A stretch of 46,431 nt of DNA from Thiobacillus sp. (lineage in GTDB: Bacteria > Pseudomonadota > Gammaproteobacteria > Burkholderiales > Thiobacillaceae): assembly GCA_030680405.1 (NCBI GenBank), contig JAUXVT010000043.1, forward strand, positions 1 to 46,431, given 5' to 3'. Shown piece by piece: positions 1-7,885 of the stretch (its first letter is position 1; every line of letters begins with the position of its first letter). A program made the position numbers and the translations under genes. The notes under the pieces are model-generated. The model had not been told where the DNA came from. It saw only the letters and a list, made by a program, of their open reading frames with translations, and did no database searches.

Positions 1-24
1 AAGTAGGGTCAGACACGATATTCG

Positions 25-78
25 TTAGCCGTTAACCGAGGCCCACTAGTGGGCGCTCAGCATAGGGTGTCTACCCCT
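25..78. repeat. Palindrome-containing repeat, copy 1
   Basis: It starts TTAGCC, holds a perfect 14-bp palindrome GCCCACTAGTGGGC at 41-54, continues with GCGCTC and ends in a GGGTGTCTACCCC segment. A diverged second copy lies at 389-437 in the same orientation. The pair brackets the small peptide gene at 110-256. The function is unknown; a regulator site or the end of a small mobile repeat are both possible. Confidence 0.55.
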
Positions 79-109
79 CGCCAGCAGCTAGAACTGCCGG
101 CCGGTTGCA

Positions 110-256
110 TCAGCTCAGGTGGTAGGTGGCTACCGCCGACGCCGACGCCTCGCCCGGATGGCCGCCGAGGGTATAGGGAACGCTAACGAAAGCCACCGAA
201 AAGACCAGCAGCAGGGTGCCGAGGATGATGGTTCCAAGTTTTTGTACGAAGTCCAT
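110..256 (-). CDS. Small single-pass membrane or secreted peptide (48 aa)
   Basis: I do not recognise this gene. The frame opens with ATG at 256-254, seven bases after a textbook AGGAG ribosome binding site, and closes with TGA at 110-112. The product is 48 residues. Residues 1-6 are polar with one Lys, residues 7-28 form a long hydrophobic stretch (LGTIILGTLLLVFSVAFVSV), and the tail contains YTLGGHPGEASASA. It looks like an uncleaved signal anchor or a signal peptide with a very short mature part. The strong ribosome binding site and two perfect hairpins just upstream support a real gene. No neighbour points to a role. It is too short for a normal ORF cut-off and is easily missed. Confidence 0.6.
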   Translation of the reverse strand: MDFVQKLGTIILGTLLLVFSVAFVSVPYTLGGHPGEASASAVATYHLS

Positions 257-273
257 TCTGTTTCTCCTGGGGT

Positions 274-327
274 TCGACGCGGGTGCGTCGATGGCTTGCA
301 GGATAGCGGTGGCGGATTAACCGCCAC
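274..327 (-). promoter_or_regulatory. Two tandem hairpins upstream of the small peptide gene
   Basis: Read leftward, a hairpin with arms GTGGCGG/CCGCCAC (309-315 and 321-327, 5-nt loop) is followed by one with arms TCGACGC/GCGTCGA (274-280 and 285-291, GGGT loop on the plus strand). Both stems are perfect 7-bp pairs. The second ends just before the AGGAG site of the 48-residue gene. There is no T-run, so a structured leader is more likely than a terminator. The rest of the 257-579 gap holds repeat copy 2 and no other gene that I can see. Confidence 0.45.
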
Positions 328-388
328 TTAAGACATGGACATCTGCGCCCCGGGGCCGCACCGAGCGAGTAACAAGTGGGGGCACCTA

Positions 389-437
389 TTAGCCGAAACC
401 CCACCAGTGGGCGCTCGACATACGGTATTCACCCCTT
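389..437. repeat. Palindrome-containing repeat, copy 2
   Basis: This is a diverged direct copy of 25-78: it again begins TTAGCCG, carries CCCACCAGTGGG followed by GCGCTC, then ACATACGGTATTCACCCC. The palindrome here has one mismatch compared with copy 1, and a few bases are missing after TTAGCCG. Confidence 0.5.
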
Positions 438-579
438 TTTGACACGCCTAGCCCGGGTTCCTCGATCTTTACACTCGGCTGCCCGAATCTAATATGAATG
501 AGAGTGATGCTCCGCCGGCCGGCTTCGCCCGCTCCGCATCCCCTCGTCTTCTCATCCGACAGAAGAAAGGAGGTCCCCG

Positions 580-1083
580 ATGCAGATCGCGCAAAAAATC
601 ACGCCCTGTTTGTGGTTCGACAAACAGGCCGAAGAGGCGGCTGCTTTCTATACCGCTATCTTCAAAAATTCCAGAATCGGCGGAATCACGCGCTACGGGA
701 AAGAAGGCTTCGAGATTCACGGCAGGCCGGCGGGAACGGTGATGACCGTGGAATTCGAGCTCAACGGCCAGGCATTTACCGCGCTCAACGGCGGCCCGGT
801 TTTCAATTTCAACGAGGCCATCTCGTTTCAGGTGCTGTGCGAGACCCAGCAGGAGGTGGATTATTACTGGGCAAGGCTTGCCGAAGGTGGGGACGAACAG
901 GCACAGCAGTGCGGCTGGCTGAAGGATAAGTTCGGCCTGTCGTGGCAGGTTGTTCCGAAGGCCCTGAGCGAGTGGGTGGGCGACCCCGGCTCCGAGAAAT
1001 CGCAACGCGCCATGAAGGCGATGCTGCAGATGAAGAAGATCGACCTGGAAAAAATCCGGCAGGCCTACGACTGCACAGCATAA
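580..1083 (+). CDS. VOC family protein, PhnB-like
   Basis: A 167-residue protein of the vicinal-oxygen-chelate superfamily, in the PhnB-like / 3-demethylubiquinone methyltransferase-like domain family. The first module begins TPCLWFDKQAEEAAAFYTAIF (about residues 8-28), and the family signature ALNGGPVFNFNEAISF is at about 68-83. A second module with a QEVDYYWARLAEGG segment and a buried GLSWQVVP strand follows. Length is normal for the family. The substrate is unknown; these proteins are soluble, dimeric and often annotated only by fold. A very strong AAGGAGGT ribosome binding site precedes ATG 580. The gene stands alone, with a repeat region to its left and a decayed gene to its right. Confidence 0.85.
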   Translation: MQIAQKITPCLWFDKQAEEAAAFYTAIFKNSRIGGITRYGKEGFEIHGRPAGTVMTVEFELNGQAFTALNGGPVFNFNEAISFQVLCETQQEVDYYWARLAEGGDEQAQQCGWLKDKFGLSWQVVPKALSEWVGDPGSEKSQRAMKAMLQMKKIDLEKIRQAYDCTA

Positions 1084-1151
1084 GGTCCCGCTTCAATTCA
1101 TACGGTCAACGATCCACCAACACCCCCGTTCAGAGCGAACAAATGGGGCCG

Positions 1152-1293
1152 GACTACTGGGACCGGCTGGGCTGGAAGGACCGGTTCGCGCAGGCCGCCT
1201 TCAGCCAGCGCCAGCGCGACCGCAACAGGGGGCTGGGTCTACACGCCGCAGATCATGCTCGACGGCAAGGATCTCCGCGACTGGCATCGCGGT
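1152..1293 (+). pseudogene. Remnant of a DUF1223 (thioredoxin-like) gene
   Basis: One frame (1152-1229) reads DYWDRLGWKDRFAQAAFSQR and a shifted frame (from about 1231) reads GWVYTPQIMLDGKDLRDWHR. Joined, these match the central block of DUF1223 family proteins, in which a DYWD..GWKD.FA segment precedes VYTPQ.V.DG. The family's N-terminal Cys motif region and its C-terminal half are not found. This is therefore an internal fragment of about 45 codons carrying a frameshift in a run of G near 1227-1232. The surrounding 1084-1462 stretch holds no intact gene. Confidence 0.65.
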
Positions 1294-1365
1294 CTGCCCA
1301 CCCGCTCGAATACCCCAGCCCAAGCCAGCACCCAATCAAAGAGCCAATGTAGATTAAAGAGAGCA

Positions 1366-1389
1366 CTGGCGGAAAAATCAGTCCGCCAG
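1366..1389. other. Perfect 8-bp inverted repeat
   Basis: CTGGCGGA (1366-1373) and TCCGCCAG (1382-1389) are separated by 8 bases. There is no T-run on either side, so this is at best a weak terminator or an RNA hairpin between the decayed gene and the next gene. Confidence 0.35.
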
Positions 1390-1462
1390 CGGCCGTGCAT
1401 TTAACAATTCCCCGCCTGGGCCGATATCTCCATAACGATCATGGCGCCGATGCGAGACCCTC

Positions 1463-2419
1463 TTGAACACACCGAAACCCCCTGCCGTGAACCACCATTC
1501 CCGCACCTCGGACGAAGCGCCGACTGCGGAAGAGAGTCTGGCCGCGCACGCCAAACGCGCGCTGCTTACCAGGCTGCGCGTCAGGATAACCGCCATTCTC
1601 GATGCCGGCATTGCGTTGCTGCAAAAGCTGCGCAAGAAAGCCGGCGGGGGGCAAGGCGCCGAGGAAGGCGCGGACAGACCCGGATCGCGGTATGACAGAC
1701 CGAGGGAACGGCAAGGGTCGGCTGCGCCCCCGGTTGAGGCTGCAGCCGAAGCACCCAAGCCAAAACGTCGCCTGCGCGCTTTCCTGATCTATGTCGGCCT
1801 CATGCTGGCAGGCGGGTTGGGGGGCGGCGCCCTCGCCTTCACCCAGTTCCAGAAACAACTCGACCGGCAGCATGAGGAAAGCCGAGGCCTGGAAGCCGCG
1901 CTCGCGAAAAAAAACCAACCCAGTGCCGAAATCCTGAAAAAGTTTGAGGAAGAACTGGCCAGGCGCGACAAAGTGGAGAAAAAACTCGCGTCCGCCTTCG
2001 CCGAGTTCTCGGAATCCACGGACAACTCCTACTCCCTGCTCAAAAACCTGCTCGGACAGCAGTTTGCGGAAACCCGGCGCCTGGAAGCGGCGCTGGCGGA
2101 AAACGCCCAATCCAGCGCCAAAACCCGGCAGGCGCTTAAGGAAGAGCAGGCCACGCGCACCGAAGCGGAGGAAAAACTGGCGTCGTCTCTCGCCGAGTAC
2201 TCGAAGTCCGCAACCGAGAAACAACAGCAGCTCGACGCCGCGGAAAAACAACTGGCAATGCTGGTCGCCGGCGAAGGCGCGCGCAGTGTCCAACGGGAGT
2301 CGCCTGCCAGCCGCCGCAACGACGGCAGCAGGACCCGCCCGCCCAAGTCGGGCAACTGCACCATGAATACCAAGAACGTCGATTCTCTGAAGGACTGCAT
2401 CGACGATTTCAACCAGTAA
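1463..2419 (+). CDS. Membrane-anchored coiled-coil protein, unknown function
   Basis: I do not recognise the family. The frame gives about 318 residues from a TTG at 1463; an in-frame GTG at 1487 is an alternative, and neither has a good ribosome binding site. Residues about 1-107 are polar and probably cytoplasmic. One membrane segment (FLIYVGLMLAGGLGGGALAF) lies near 107-126. A long charged region rich in Glu, Ala, Lys and Gln, with heptad-like spacing, follows to about 275. It contains an internal repeat: REEAL-type blocks ending LEAALAKKNQPSAE and LEAALAENAQSSAK, each followed by a KLAS.(L/F)AE(F/Y)S.S segment. The last 40 residues hold a CTMNTKNVDSLKDC segment. A structural or scaffold role is possible. 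It is convergent with ppx, one base apart. Confidence 0.65.
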   Translation: MNTPKPPAVNHHSRTSDEAPTAEESLAAHAKRALLTRLRVRITAILDAGIALLQKLRKKAGGGQGAEEGADRPGSRYDRPRERQGSAAPPVEAAAEAPKPKRRLRAFLIYVGLMLAGGLGGGALAFTQFQKQLDRQHEESRGLEAALAKKNQPSAEILKKFEEELARRDKVEKKLASAFAEFSESTDNSYSLLKNLLGQQFAETRRLEAALAENAQSSAKTRQALKEEQATRTEAEEKLASSLAEYSKSATEKQQQLDAAEKQLAMLVAGEGARSVQRESPASRRNDGSRTRPPKSGNCTMNTKNVDSLKDCIDDFNQ

Positions 2420-2420
2420 G

Positions 2421-3902
2421 TTAGCCGAAAGCGTATTTCATCCCGACCGCGTGCCAGTGCAGCGCCTCTTCTCCCAGCGCGCGCTGGGTGAGCGGCCGGC
2501 TTTCCAGCCAGCCATCGGGCAACGTCAGACGAAAACGCTTGCTGCCGGCTTCCGTTTTCACCTCGATCAGGCGCGGCTCGGCGCGGCTACGGCAGAGGAT
2601 AACGGCCTGGCGCAGCAGCCAGACCAGCAGACGATCGTTGTCCGTCACCGCGCCGGCGGCAAACGCCGGCAGTTTGATCAGCGCGCCGCGCTGGGCACGC
2701 GCCAGCAAGGCCAGCCGCGCCTGATCGGTGCGCGAGAAGCCGGGCATATCGGCGTTTTCCAGGATGTAGCCGGAATGGCGGTGATAGCCGCCGTGCGACA
2801 CCATGAGCCCGATCTCGTGCAGGCGCGCGGCCCAGTCGAGGAAGCGCACGTCGTTTTCGTTGCCGCCACCGGTTGCCGCCAGCAGATTCAGCGCCACCCG
2901 TTTGACCCGCGCCGCCTGCTGGGTGTCGATGTGGTAGCGCCGCATGAACTCATCCACCGTCGCCTCGCGCATGTCCTGCTTGTGGAAGCGTCCCAGCAGG
3001 TCGTAGAGGATGCCCTCGCGCATGGCGGTTTCGGCGACGTCCATCTGCTCGATGCCGAGTTCGGCAAACAGTCCGGCCATGATGGCAAAGCCACCCGCGA
3101 TGACGGGACGGCGGTCGCCACGCAAACCGGCGAGTTGCAGCGCGTCGATATGCCCGGCCTTGATCATCAGGCTGCGCAGCAGCGCGAGGCCGTCGGCGGT
3201 AATCCCGCTCTCCGACAACCCGTTTTGCTCGAGGATTTCGCGCAGCGCGCGTGCCGTACCGCTGGAACCGATGGCCTGCTGCCAGTTGCCCCTGGAAAAT
3301 TCCTTGGCGATGCGCTCGACCTCGACGCGCGCCGCCATTTCGGCGGCTTTCAGTGCGGCCTTGTCGATCACCCCGCCGGCGAAAAAGCGCTGCGAAAAGT
3401 TCACACAGCCCATGTGCAGGCTTTCGCGCTCGTGGGGTTTCAGGCCGTGGCCGATGATGAACTCGGTGGAGCCGCCGCCGATATCGACCACCAGCCGCCG
3501 GTCGGGCGAGGCCGGCAGCGAATGGGCGACCCCCAGGTAGATCAGCCGTGCCTCCTCGCGCCCGGCGACGATTTCGATCGGATGCCCCAGCGCGATTTCG
3601 GCCCGGGGAATGAAGACGTCGGCATTTCGGGCGATGCGCAGCGTCGATGTGCCGACGCAGCGAATCGCCTCGGGCGACAGGCCGCGCAGGCGCTCGCCAA
3701 AGCGGTGCAGACAGGCCAGCGCACGCGCCTGGGTGGCTTCATCGAGCAGCTTGTCGTCGGTCAGCCCGCCGGCCAGGCGCACGGTTTCCTTCAGCGAATC
3801 GAGCGGGTAGAGCTGGTCACCGGCCACGCGCGCGACTTCCAGACGGAAAGAATTGGAACCGAGATCGACGGCGGCGAGGGTGTCGTAGGTTTGCGGGTTC
3901 AT
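2421..3902 (-). CDS. ppx: Exopolyphosphatase (Ppx/GppA family)
   Basis: A 493-residue enzyme that removes terminal phosphate from polyphosphate (or hydrolyses pppGpp). The actin-like ATPase fold is visible: VDLGSNSFRLEV (about residues 12-23), GREEARLIYLG with the catalytic Glu near 116-117, DIGGGSTEFIIG (140-151) and an SSGTARAL segment. The C-terminal HD-like region begins near 310 (MRRYHIDTQQAARV, WAARLHEIGL, SHGGYHRHSGYIL). ATG 3902 overlaps the stop of the upstream membrane gene by ATGA, which sets the start. An open frame continues much further upstream, but that part is out-of-frame sequence of the neighbour. It is the last gene of a four-gene leftward operon. No polyphosphate kinase gene is in the window. 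Confidence 0.93.
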   Translation of the reverse strand: MNPQTYDTLAAVDLGSNSFRLEVARVAGDQLYPLDSLKETVRLAGGLTDDKLLDEATQARALACLHRFGERLRGLSPEAIRCVGTSTLRIARNADVFIPRAEIALGHPIEIVAGREEARLIYLGVAHSLPASPDRRLVVDIGGGSTEFIIGHGLKPHERESLHMGCVNFSQRFFAGGVIDKAALKAAEMAARVEVERIAKEFSRGNWQQAIGSSGTARALREILEQNGLSESGITADGLALLRSLMIKAGHIDALQLAGLRGDRRPVIAGGFAIMAGLFAELGIEQMDVAETAMREGILYDLLGRFHKQDMREATVDEFMRRYHIDTQQAARVKRVALNLLAATGGGNENDVRFLDWAARLHEIGLMVSHGGYHRHSGYILENADMPGFSRTDQARLALLARAQRGALIKLPAFAAGAVTDNDRLLVWLLRQAVILCRSRAEPRLIEVKTEAGSKRFRLTLPDGWLESRPLTQRALGEEALHWHAVGMKYAFG

Positions 3903-5137
3903 GCCACGCTGCCGAAGAAGAGATAGGCCATGCCGATGGCGGCAAGGATGCCGGCGACGTCGGCGATCAGCCCGCAGGTGACGGCGTGGCGAACGCGCTT
4001 GATGCCGACCGCGCCAAAATACACGGCCAGCACGTAGAACGTCGTTTCGGTGCTGCCCTGCACAATCGACGCCAGCCGCCCGGCAAACGAATCCGCGCCG
4101 TGCGTCTGCATGGTGTCGATCATCAGCGCGCGCGCACCGCTGCCGGAAAACGGTTTCATCAGCGCGGTGGGCAAGCCGTCGACCCAGCGCGCGTCGAATC
4201 CCAGCGCCAGCACCGCGCCGCGCATCGCGCCCATCAGCAGGTCCAACGCGCCGCTGGCGCGGAACACGGCGATGGCCACCAGCATGGCGACAAGATACGG
4301 AATGATGGTGACCGCCGTGTGAAAGCCTTCCTTGGCGCCTTCGATGAAGGCCTCGTAGGCGTTGACGCGGCGCCACACTGCCATCAGCAGGAAGGTGACG
4401 ATGAGGCCGAACAGCAGCACGTTGCTGAGGATGGACGACTGCCGCGTCATCGCTGCGGCATCGAGGCTGCCGAAATACACCACCAGCCCGCCGATCAACG
4501 CGGTGGCGCCGCCCAGGTAGGCCAGGGTGACGCGATTCCACAGGTGCAGACGCTGGAAAAGCCCGGTGACCAGGAGCCCGATCAGGGTGCCGATATAGGT
4601 GGTGATGAGAAGCGGCACGAACACGTCGGTGGGGTCGGCAGCGCCGAGCTGGGCACGGTAGGTGAAGATGGTGACCGGCAGCAGGGTGACCGACGCGGTG
4701 TTGATGACCAGGAACAGGATTTGCGCGTCGCTGGCGGTGTCGGGGGTGGGGTTGAGCTTCTGCAGTTCCTGCATCGCCTTGATACCGAGCGGGGTCGCCG
4801 CATTGTCGAGCCCAAGCATGTTGGCGCCCATGTTCATGGTCATCGCGCCGAGCGCGGGGTGGTTCGCGGGCACATCGGGAAACAGGCGGCGGAACAGCGG
4901 CGCAAGGCCGCGCGTCAGCAACTCGAGCATGCCGGCGCGCTCGCCGATTTTCATCACGCCCAGCCACAGCGCCATCACACCGGTCAAACCCAGGGCGATT
5001 TCGAATGCGGTCTTGCTGCTGTCGAACAGCGCCTTCACCAGCGCGGCGAGAATGCCGGTATCGCCGAGGAAAACCAGTTTGACCAGCGCAATCAGAAAGG
5101 CGACCAGAAAGAAACCGATCCACAGCGCGTTGAGCAT
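3899..5137 (-). CDS. SpmA/SpmB-like nucleoside-recognition (Gate) domain membrane protein
   Basis: A 412-residue integral membrane protein in which the two spore-maturation-like halves (SpmA then SpmB) are fused, each with a Gate/nucleoside-recognition domain. The first half shows MALWLGVMKIGERAGMLELL and MTMNMGANMLGLDNAATPLG. The second starts near residue 265 (EAFIEGAKEGFHTAVTIIPY) and has a PTALMKPFSGSGARALMID segment and GSTETTFYVLAVYFG near the end. About ten membrane segments are apparent. In non-sporulating proteobacteria the substrate is unknown; transport of a small solute is a family-level guess. It overlaps ppx by four bases and follows the CobD-like gene by five, so it is translated from the same operon. 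Confidence 0.85.
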   Translation of the reverse strand: MLNALWIGFFLVAFLIALVKLVFLGDTGILAALVKALFDSSKTAFEIALGLTGVMALWLGVMKIGERAGMLELLTRGLAPLFRRLFPDVPANHPALGAMTMNMGANMLGLDNAATPLGIKAMQELQKLNPTPDTASDAQILFLVINTASVTLLPVTIFTYRAQLGAADPTDVFVPLLITTYIGTLIGLLVTGLFQRLHLWNRVTLAYLGGATALIGGLVVYFGSLDAAAMTRQSSILSNVLLFGLIVTFLLMAVWRRVNAYEAFIEGAKEGFHTAVTIIPYLVAMLVAIAVFRASGALDLLMGAMRGAVLALGFDARWVDGLPTALMKPFSGSGARALMIDTMQTHGADSFAGRLASIVQGSTETTFYVLAVYFGAVGIKRVRHAVTCGLIADVAGILAAIGMAYLFFGSVA

Positions 5138-5142
5138 AAACG

Positions 5143-6060
5143 CTAGGCAACCCAGCCGGCGATGACGACCAGCAGCCCCGCCACCAGCCAGATCACCAGC
5201 CCGCGCCAGATCATGCTGACGGCGCTATTGATGTAGTCGGCGTCGGGGGCCTGGCCGGTGCCGAGCTCGGGCCGCCACACGGTTTCCTCGCCCACGCTGA
5301 CGCTCTGTCCCAGGCGTACGCCCATGGCGCCAGCACCGGCGGCGAGTACCACGCCCTCTTCCGGCTCCGGCCAGGCCGACGCCTGGGTGCGCCAGCAAAA
5401 CGTGGCGTCCTCGAAGTTGCCGGCGATGGCGTAGGTCAGCGCGGTCAACCGCGCGGGAAGCCAGTTGATGGTATGAAACGCACGCTGGGCAAACACACCG
5501 AAGCTTCCCCGGCTGGTCACCCAACGCCGCGCCAGAATCGAGGCGCTGCGGAACAGCACCGCACCGACAGGCCCCAGCGACGCCAGCAGCACAAACCAGA
5601 GCAGCACGCCGAACATCTGGCGATGGCTTGCTGCCATCACCTGCTCGATGGTGACCCGGGCCAGGTCGTCAGCGCTGAACCGGCTGGCATCGCCGCCGCG
5701 CCAAACCTCGAGACGCGCGCGCGCGCCTTCGATATCGCCGGCGCGCAGCAGCCGCGCAATCTGCTCGGCGGCGTCGCTGAAATATTTGAACCCCAGAGTG
5801 AAATACAGCACGGCCACATTCCATATCCAGCCGAGAACGGGACTGATGCCGTCGAGCAGGGCAAAAACCAGCCACACGCCCGCGATTGCCGGCAGCACCG
5901 CCAGCGCCCAGGCAATCGCTCCGTGGCTGTATTCGCCGGCATTGAAGCGACGCTCAAGCCACTGGGTGAAACGGGTGTAGTGCTGGTAGTACGACAGCGG
6001 CTGCCGCAACGGGCGCAGATGTTCGAGGGCAACGGCGGCAAGAACGGAGAAGAAAGCCAT
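5143..6060 (-). CDS. CobD/CbiB-family membrane protein
   Basis: A 305-residue multi-pass protein of the type annotated as CobD/CbiB family (related to AmpE) in betaproteobacteria. It opens MAFFSVLAAVALEHLRPL, has a HGAIAWALAVLPAIAGVWLVFALLDG membrane pair, an amphipathic loop with repeated Arg/Ala (IARLLRAGDIEGARARLEVWRG) and a GNFEDATFCWRTQA motif that resembles the conserved GDFE..YCWR segment of CobD-like proteins. The last segment (GLVIWLVAGLLVVIAGWVA) is membrane-spanning. No other cobalamin genes are nearby, so a role in adenosylcobinamide synthesis is not supported by context. ATG 6060 overlaps the stop of the upstream gene. Confidence 0.75.
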   Translation of the reverse strand: MAFFSVLAAVALEHLRPLRQPLSYYQHYTRFTQWLERRFNAGEYSHGAIAWALAVLPAIAGVWLVFALLDGISPVLGWIWNVAVLYFTLGFKYFSDAAEQIARLLRAGDIEGARARLEVWRGGDASRFSADDLARVTIEQVMAASHRQMFGVLLWFVLLASLGPVGAVLFRSASILARRWVTSRGSFGVFAQRAFHTINWLPARLTALTYAIAGNFEDATFCWRTQASAWPEPEEGVVLAAGAGAMGVRLGQSVSVGEETVWRPELGTGQAPDADYINSAVSMIWRGLVIWLVAGLLVVIAGWVA

Positions 6061-6587
6061 CAGCGGTTCATTTCCAGGGTAAAGGTACCGATGCGGCTTG
6101 CCTTGCCTGCCGGTCGATACAGTTCGACCGTCGGCATGACGATGGCTAGCCCGCGCGACGTTAGCGTATCGGACAGCGCCTGGTAGGCCTTGGACGGTGC
6201 CAGCAGCACCGCTGCCTGCACCTGTGCGGCATACACCGGACGACGCTCGATGCGGCCTTCCTTCAGGCCTTCCGGGATCGGGGCGCTGTTGGCCAGGGTG
6301 TAGCCCAGTTGCACGCGCACCTTGCCGTTGGCAGCGCGCGGGTCGGTGAGAATCACGCTGATCGTGTCGCCCGCCGCCACCTTGGCCGCAGTGAATTTAT
6401 CCAGCGCCGTGCGCTGCGATTTGCGCAGGTTGCTGATCGGGCCATCGTAGTCCAGATAAGCATAGCGATAAGGCCCCGCTTCGGTTTCGATCACGCTGAC
6501 CGAGTTGAATCCGCCCCACCACCAGAACACCGCCAGCAGCGGCAATACGAACGCCAGCACAAACACCGGCCACTGTTTCTTGAACAC
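6060..6587 (-). CDS. Membrane-anchored GyrI-like domain protein
   Basis: A 175-residue protein from GTG 6587, chosen because an AAGAAGGGGGG ribosome binding stretch sits directly upstream; longer in-frame starts lack one. Residues about 1-23 (FKKQWPVFVLAFVLPLLAVFWWWG) form a single N-terminal membrane segment. The rest resembles the small-molecule-binding GyrI/AraC effector fold: YLDYDGPISNLRKSQRTALDKF, an RVQLGYTL strand, and a final strand pair. It is the first gene of the operon leading through the CobD-like and SpmAB-like genes to ppx. No ligand can be named. Confidence 0.6.
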   Translation of the reverse strand: MFKKQWPVFVLAFVLPLLAVFWWWGGFNSVSVIETEAGPYRYAYLDYDGPISNLRKSQRTALDKFTAAKVAAGDTISVILTDPRAANGKVRVQLGYTLANSAPIPEGLKEGRIERRPVYAAQVQAAVLLAPSKAYQALSDTLTSRGLAIVMPTVELYRPAGKASRIGTFTLEMNR

Positions 6588-6781
6588 GAATGCCCCCCTT
6601 CTTTTAGCGGGGAAGATACCACAGCCAAGCCAGTGCTTCGGTGCCTCCATGCGTCGGCTTGCGCCGGATTATTTGCAGCGGGAGGTAAAGCCCGGGTACC
6701 GATGCGAGCTGCGGACGCGCCGTCCCGCCCAGCCCGGTGGAACGGGGGGACTATAATGCGGGGCAGCCTCGGGAGCCTGTC

Positions 6782-7744
6782 ATGATCATTCGTCTACTGT
6801 TCAGTCTGCTGTGTCTTGCGCTTTTGCCCGCCGCCCATGCGGCCCAGCCCCCCAGGATCAACGAAGCGACCGTTCCGATGCAAGCCGTGCAGTTGGGCCC
6901 CCACAGTTACTTCGTGCAAGGCCTGCCTGGCGCGGCGTCCAGCGAAAACCAGGGCTTCATGTCCAATGCCGGGTTTGTCGTCACGCGCGACGGCGTGGTG
7001 GTATTCGACGCCCTCGCCTCGCCGCCGCTGGCCGAAAAACTGGTCAGCCTGATTCGCAAGATCACCCAGCAGCCGATCAAGCGCGTCATCGTCAGCCATT
7101 ACCACGCCGACCATTTCTACGGCTTGCAGGTATTCAAGGCGCTGGGGGCCGAAATCTGGGCGTACCGCCTCGCCGAAGGCGCCACCCGCAGCGAAGGCGC
7201 GGCCGAGCGTTTTGCCCAGCGCAAGGAAGCGCTCTTCCCTTGGGTGGACGACACCACGCAGTTGCTGGAAGCGGACCGCTTCCTTGAAGGCGACACCGAT
7301 TTTGAAATGGGCGGTCTCCACTTCGCGCTGCGCTACGTCGGCCCGGCCCACTCCAGCGAGGATATGGCGATGCTGGTGAAAGAAGACCACGTGCTTTATG
7401 CCGGCGACCTGGTGTTTCGCGGCCGCATCCCGTTTGTCGGCGACGCCGACAGCCGCGCCTGGATCGCCGCGCTCGACAAGCTGATCGCGCTCGACCCCAA
7501 GGTTCTGGTGCCCGGCCACGGTGCCTCCTCGCGCGTCCCGCGCACCGACCTCGTCTTCACCCGCGATTACCTGAAATTCCTGCGCGACAAGATGGGCCCG
7601 GCTGCACGCAACCTCGTTCCCTTCGAGGAAGCCTATGAAAAAACCGACTGGTCGAAATACCGCACCATGCCGGCTTTCAACGAAGCCAACCGGCTGAACG
7701 CGTACAACCAGTATTTGCGGCTGGAGCAGGAAGGCGGCGAATAA
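6782..7744 (+). CDS. Secreted metallo-beta-lactamase-fold hydrolase
   Basis: A 320-residue protein starting at ATG 6782 behind GGGAG. A Sec signal peptide is clear (MIIRLLFSLLCLALLPAAHA, cleavage after residue 20), so the enzyme is periplasmic. The zinc-binding motif HYHADH sits at residues 106-111 (His106, His108, Asp110, His111). Further ligands are likely in GPAHSSEDM, YAGDLVFRG and VPGHG. The protein resembles the SoxH / quinoprotein-relay group of this fold more than true beta-lactamases. The substrate is unknown. It is transcribed alone, divergent from the operon on its left. Confidence 0.82.
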   Translation: MIIRLLFSLLCLALLPAAHAAQPPRINEATVPMQAVQLGPHSYFVQGLPGAASSENQGFMSNAGFVVTRDGVVVFDALASPPLAEKLVSLIRKITQQPIKRVIVSHYHADHFYGLQVFKALGAEIWAYRLAEGATRSEGAAERFAQRKEALFPWVDDTTQLLEADRFLEGDTDFEMGGLHFALRYVGPAHSSEDMAMLVKEDHVLYAGDLVFRGRIPFVGDADSRAWIAALDKLIALDPKVLVPGHGASSRVPRTDLVFTRDYLKFLRDKMGPAARNLVPFEEAYEKTDWSKYRTMPAFNEANRLNAYNQYLRLEQEGGE

Positions 7745-7885
7745 ACGCGGTCGCCGCGAGGGTATGGAGCGCTCAGATTCAGCTGCGTTGGCGCGGCGGA
7801 TCGCTTTCCCGCTATCCCAATCCACCCATATAGCGCGATAATCGCCGGCTTACATCAACAAGAAAAAGCTTGTCCATCCCGTTCC

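Noticed and set aside
60..80. NarL-type 7-2-7 site in repeat copy 1 (TACCCCT)
   Set aside because: Only one half fits the heptamer consensus; the partner half does not.
2421..5150. A 909-codon open frame on the minus strand that would fuse ppx with upstream sequence
   Set aside because: The upstream 400 codons are the out-of-frame copy of the SpmAB-like gene; ppx starts at ATG 3902 with an ATGA overlap.
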